DNA of 6,954 nt, taken from assembly GCA_027039465.1 (NCBI GenBank), contig JALWEA010000577.1, forward strand, positions 1 to 6,954, in the 5' to 3' direction. Below the pieces are notes generated by a model, which saw only the letters and a program-made list of their open reading frames with translations, did not search any database and was not told where the DNA came from. Below are positions 4,443 to 6,954 of this stretch, piece after piece (position 1 is the stretch's first letter; each line of letters opens with the position of its first letter). The position numbers and the translations under genes are program-made. This DNA comes from Calditrichia bacterium (GTDB taxonomy: Bacteria > Calditrichota > Calditrichia > Calditrichales > Calditrichaceae).

Positions 4443-6954
4443 ATGAGTCGAAAGATGGTCACGATAGATGGTAACCAAGCAGCGGCATATGTAGCCCATA
4501 AAATAAATGAAGTTATTGCCATCTATCCCATTACCCCCTCTTCCCCCATGGGTGAATGGGCTGATGAATGGTCGGCTAAAGGTCAACCCAATATTTGGGG
4601 TACCATTCCCCGCGTCACCGAAATGCAAAGCGAGGGCGGTGCTTCCGGCGCTGTTCACGGTGCCTTACAGGCCGGTGCTTTAACAACCACATTTACCGCC
4701 TCTCAAGGTTTGCTTTTAATGATTCCCAATATGTACAAGATTGCCGGTGAGCTTAATTCCACAGTTTTTCACGTGGCCGCCCGCTCTCTAGCCGTTCAGG
4801 CTTTGTCTATTTTCGGCGATCACAGTGATGTAATGGCCACCCGCCAAACCGGTTTTGCCATGATGCCGTCCGGTAATGTACAGGAAGTCATGGATTTCGC
4901 ATTGCTTGCCCAAGCAGCCAGTTTGGAAGCTCGCGTACCTTTCTTACATTTCTTTGACGGTTTCCGCACTTCGCATGAAATTCAAAAAATAGAACAATTG
5001 AGCGAAGACGACATGCGCGCCATGATTGACGACGATTTGGTACGCGCCCATCGCGAACGCGCCTTAAATCCGGACAATCCGTTCATTCGCGGTACTTCGC
5101 AGAACCCGGATGTTTACTTCCAGGGACGCGAAACCGTTAATCCCTATTACAAGAAAACGCCCGATATCGTACAAAAAGTGATGGACAAATTTGCCAAATT
5201 GGTCGGACGCCAATATCATTTATTTGATTATGTCGGCCATCCGGAAGCGGAACGCATCATCGTATTAATGGGTTCCGGCGCCGAAGCCGCTCATGAAACG
5301 GCCGAATACCTGGCGGCTCAGGGCGAAAAAGTCGGCGTGATTAAGGTACGTTTGTATCGTCCTTTCTCCATTAAACATTTTATTCAGGCTTTGCCCAAAA
5401 CCACCAAAGCCATTGCCGTTTTAGACCGGACGAAAGAACCCGGTTCTGCCGGTGAGCCGCTGTATCTGGATGTTGTTGATGCTTTATTTGAAGCTCAAAC
5501 CAATGGCGAATTACCGTTTGACTTCCCGAAGGTTGTCGGCGGACGTTACGGTTTGTCTTCCAAAGAATTCACGGCTGCCATGGTTAAGGGCATTTATGAC
5601 GAATTAGCCAAAGACAAACCGAAAAATCATTTTACCGTTGGTATTATTGATGATGTCAGCAACACCAGCCTGGATTGGGATCGCAATTTTTCCATTGAAC
5701 CGGATGATGTATTCCGCGGCATGTTCTACGGCTTAGGTTCGGACGGTACGGTTGGCGCCAATAAGAACTCCATTAAAATCATCGGTGAAGGAACCGACAA
5801 CTATGCTCAAGGTTATTTTGTGTACGATTCCAAAAAAGCCGGCGCGATCACCATTTCGCACTTGCGTTTCGGCAAACATCCGATTCGCTCAACTTATTTA
5901 GTCCACAAAGCCAATTTTATCGCCGTGCATCAATATGTGTTCATTGAAAAATACAACGTATTGGAAAATGCCGTTGAAGGCGCGACCTTCCTGCTGAACA
6001 CACCTTATTCCAAAGAAGAAGTCTGGGATAAATTACCTCGGGTCATTCAGGAAGAGATCATTAATAAAAAACTGAAATTTTATGTCATTGACGCTTACAA
6101 AGTTGCCAAAGAAACCGGCATGGGCGTACGTATTAATACGATCATGCAGACCTGTTTCTTCGCCATTTCCGGCGTTTTACCCAAAGACGAAGCCATTGCA
6201 AAAATCAAAGACGCCATCAAGAAGACTTACGGTAAAAAAGGCGATCAAATTGTTCAGATGAACTTTAACGCGGTGGATCAGTCATTAGCGCACCTCTATG
6301 AAATCAAAGTTCCGGACAAAGTAACAAGCACTATTGAATTGAAACCGCCCGTACCCAAAGAAGCGCCGCCTTTTGTACAGGATGTTACCGCAACTTTGAT
6401 CGCCATGAAAGGTGACGAACTGCCGGTAAGTAAAATGCCTGCCGACGGCACCTTCCCCAGCGGTACGACCAAATGGGAAAAACGCAATATTGCTTTGGAA
6501 GTACCTGTTTGGGATGAAGACATTTGTATTCAATGTAACAAATGCGTGATGATTTGTCCTCACGCCGTAATTCGCGCCAAAGTTTACGACGGCAAAATTC
6601 TGGAGAATGCACCGAAAACCTTCAAAGCAACCAAAGCGCGTGGCAAGGATTGGCCGGAAGGCTACATGTACACCCTGCAAGTTGCCGTTGAAGATTGTAC
6701 CGGTTGTGAATTGTGTGTTGAAGTTTGTCCGGTTAAAGACAAACGCGAACCGGGACGTAAAGCCATTAATATGGAACCGCAAATTCCTCTGCGTGAGACC
6801 GAACGCGAAAACTGGAACTTCTTCCTTGAAATTCCCGAATACGATCGTAAAAAACTGCGCGTAAATACGGTTAAAGATTCTCAATATTTGGAACCGCTGT
6901 TCGAATTCTCCGGTGCCTGCCCTGGCTGTGGTGAAACCCCTTACATTAAGTTGG
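4443..6954 (+). CDS. nifJ: Pyruvate:ferredoxin (flavodoxin) oxidoreductase, 3'-truncated by window end
   Basis: Converts pyruvate and CoA to acetyl-CoA, CO2 and reduced ferredoxin or flavodoxin, using TPP and three [4Fe-4S] clusters, in the cytoplasm. The frame is open from ATG 4443 to the window edge: 837 codons of a usual 1170-1230. Order of parts: domain I with I-Y-P-I-T-P-S-S (T31), E64 and R114, the same numbers as the pyruvate/TPP-contact residues of the Desulfovibrio africanus enzyme; domain II around 270-390 (V-R-L-Y-R-P-F-S); domain III with G-S-D-G-T-V-G-A-N-K; a ferredoxin-like domain with C695, C698, C701, C705 and C752, C755, C758, C762; then C826 and C829, the first two ligands of the proximal cluster. 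The rest of the TPP-binding domain lies outside. This is the fused single-chain form, usual in anaerobic bacteria, where it can serve fermentation or, run in reverse, CO2 fixation; direction cannot be told. It is transcribed away from the aminotransferase. Confidence 0.97.
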   Translation, partial: MSRKMVTIDGNQAAAYVAHKINEVIAIYPITPSSPMGEWADEWSAKGQPNIWGTIPRVTEMQSEGGASGAVHGALQAGALTTTFTASQGLLLMIPNMYKIAGELNSTVFHVAARSLAVQALSIFGDHSDVMATRQTGFAMMPSGNVQEVMDFALLAQAASLEARVPFLHFFDGFRTSHEIQKIEQLSEDDMRAMIDDDLVRAHRERALNPDNPFIRGTSQNPDVYFQGRETVNPYYKKTPDIVQKVMDKFAKLVGRQYHLFDYVGHPEAERIIVLMGSGAEAAHETAEYLAAQGEKVGVIKVRLYRPFSIKHFIQALPKTTKAIAVLDRTKEPGSAGEPLYLDVVDALFEAQTNGELPFDFPKVVGGRYGLSSKEFTAAMVKGIYDELAKDKPKNHFTVGIIDDVSNTSLDWDRNFSIEPDDVFRGMFYGLGSDGTVGANKNSIKIIGEGTDNYAQGYFVYDSKKAGAITISHLRFGKHPIRSTYLVHKANFIAVHQYVFIEKYNVLENAVEGATFLLNTPYSKEEVWDKLPRVIQEEIINKKLKFYVIDAYKVAKETGMGVRINTIMQTCFFAISGVLPKDEAIAKIKDAIKKTYGKKGDQIVQMNFNAVDQSLAHLYEIKVPDKVTSTIELKPPVPKEAPPFVQDVTATLIAMKGDELPVSKMPADGTFPSGTTKWEKRNIALEVPVWDEDICIQCNKCVMICPHAVIRAKVYDGKILENAPKTFKATKARGKDWPEGYMYTLQVAVEDCTGCELCVEVCPVKDKREPGRKAINMEPQIPLRETERENWNFFLEIPEYDRKKLRVNTVKDSQYLEPLFEFSGACPGCGETPYIKL

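Noticed and set aside
6285..6884. Minus-strand open frame of 199 codons, and shorter ones in the same place
   Set aside because: Antisense to the iron-sulfur part of nifJ, with biased composition and no recognisable motif.
1..6954. CRISPR array, tRNA or rRNA genes
   Set aside because: No regularly spaced repeats and no cloverleaf or rRNA-like sequence was seen on either strand.

Overview
The window reads as a chromosomal segment of moderate GC from an anaerobic, probably thermophilic or mesophilic bacterium of the Calditrichota/Bacteroidota neighbourhood. Three things suggest this: a long single-chain pyruvate:ferredoxin oxidoreductase, gene families often seen in those groups (NxExK-type CYTH protein, TerB-like protein, COG0436 aminotransferase), and very AT-rich intergenic DNA. 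The assignment is an inference from style and gene content, not from a marker gene.

Layout. At 1-125 the window opens inside the right end of an insertion sequence that I read as ISL3 family: the last 33 codons of its transposase plus the terminal inverted repeat. After an intergenic stretch carrying a perfect 12-bp GC-rich hairpin (214-241), a strong sigma70-like promoter (309-336) drives an Rpn-family (PD-(D/E)XK) nuclease at 343-1269. The promoter sits so that the transcript would begin at or next to the ATG. Inside the 3' part of this gene a good Shine-Dalgarno sequence and an in-frame ATG (1084) would yield a 61-residue C-terminal protein, the arrangement known for the RpnS antitoxins encoded within rpn genes. 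A small zinc-ribbon/two-helix membrane protein (1344-1697) follows on the same strand.

From 1704 to 3948 three genes run on the minus strand: a PLP-dependent class I/II aminotransferase (3948-2749), a CYTH-domain protein of the class IV adenylate cyclase/triphosphatase superfamily (2685-2149), and a TerB-like protein (2156-1704). The last two overlap by 8 nt and are probably translationally coupled. A hairpin plus U-tract between the aminotransferase and the CYTH gene ends exactly at the CYTH ribosome binding site, so it may act as a terminator or as a leaky attenuator inside one operon.

A 494-nt divergent intergenic region (3949-4442) separates the aminotransferase from a forward nifJ-type pyruvate:ferredoxin oxidoreductase (4443 to beyond the window end; 837 complete codons seen). 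It holds two inverted repeats and a short 7-bp tandem repeat. The nifJ product makes acetyl-CoA and reduced ferredoxin from pyruvate; the aminotransferase acts in nearby amino-acid/2-oxoacid chemistry, but nothing in the sequence shows that they are co-regulated. The most interesting item is the rpn gene with its candidate internal antitoxin, next to an IS end.
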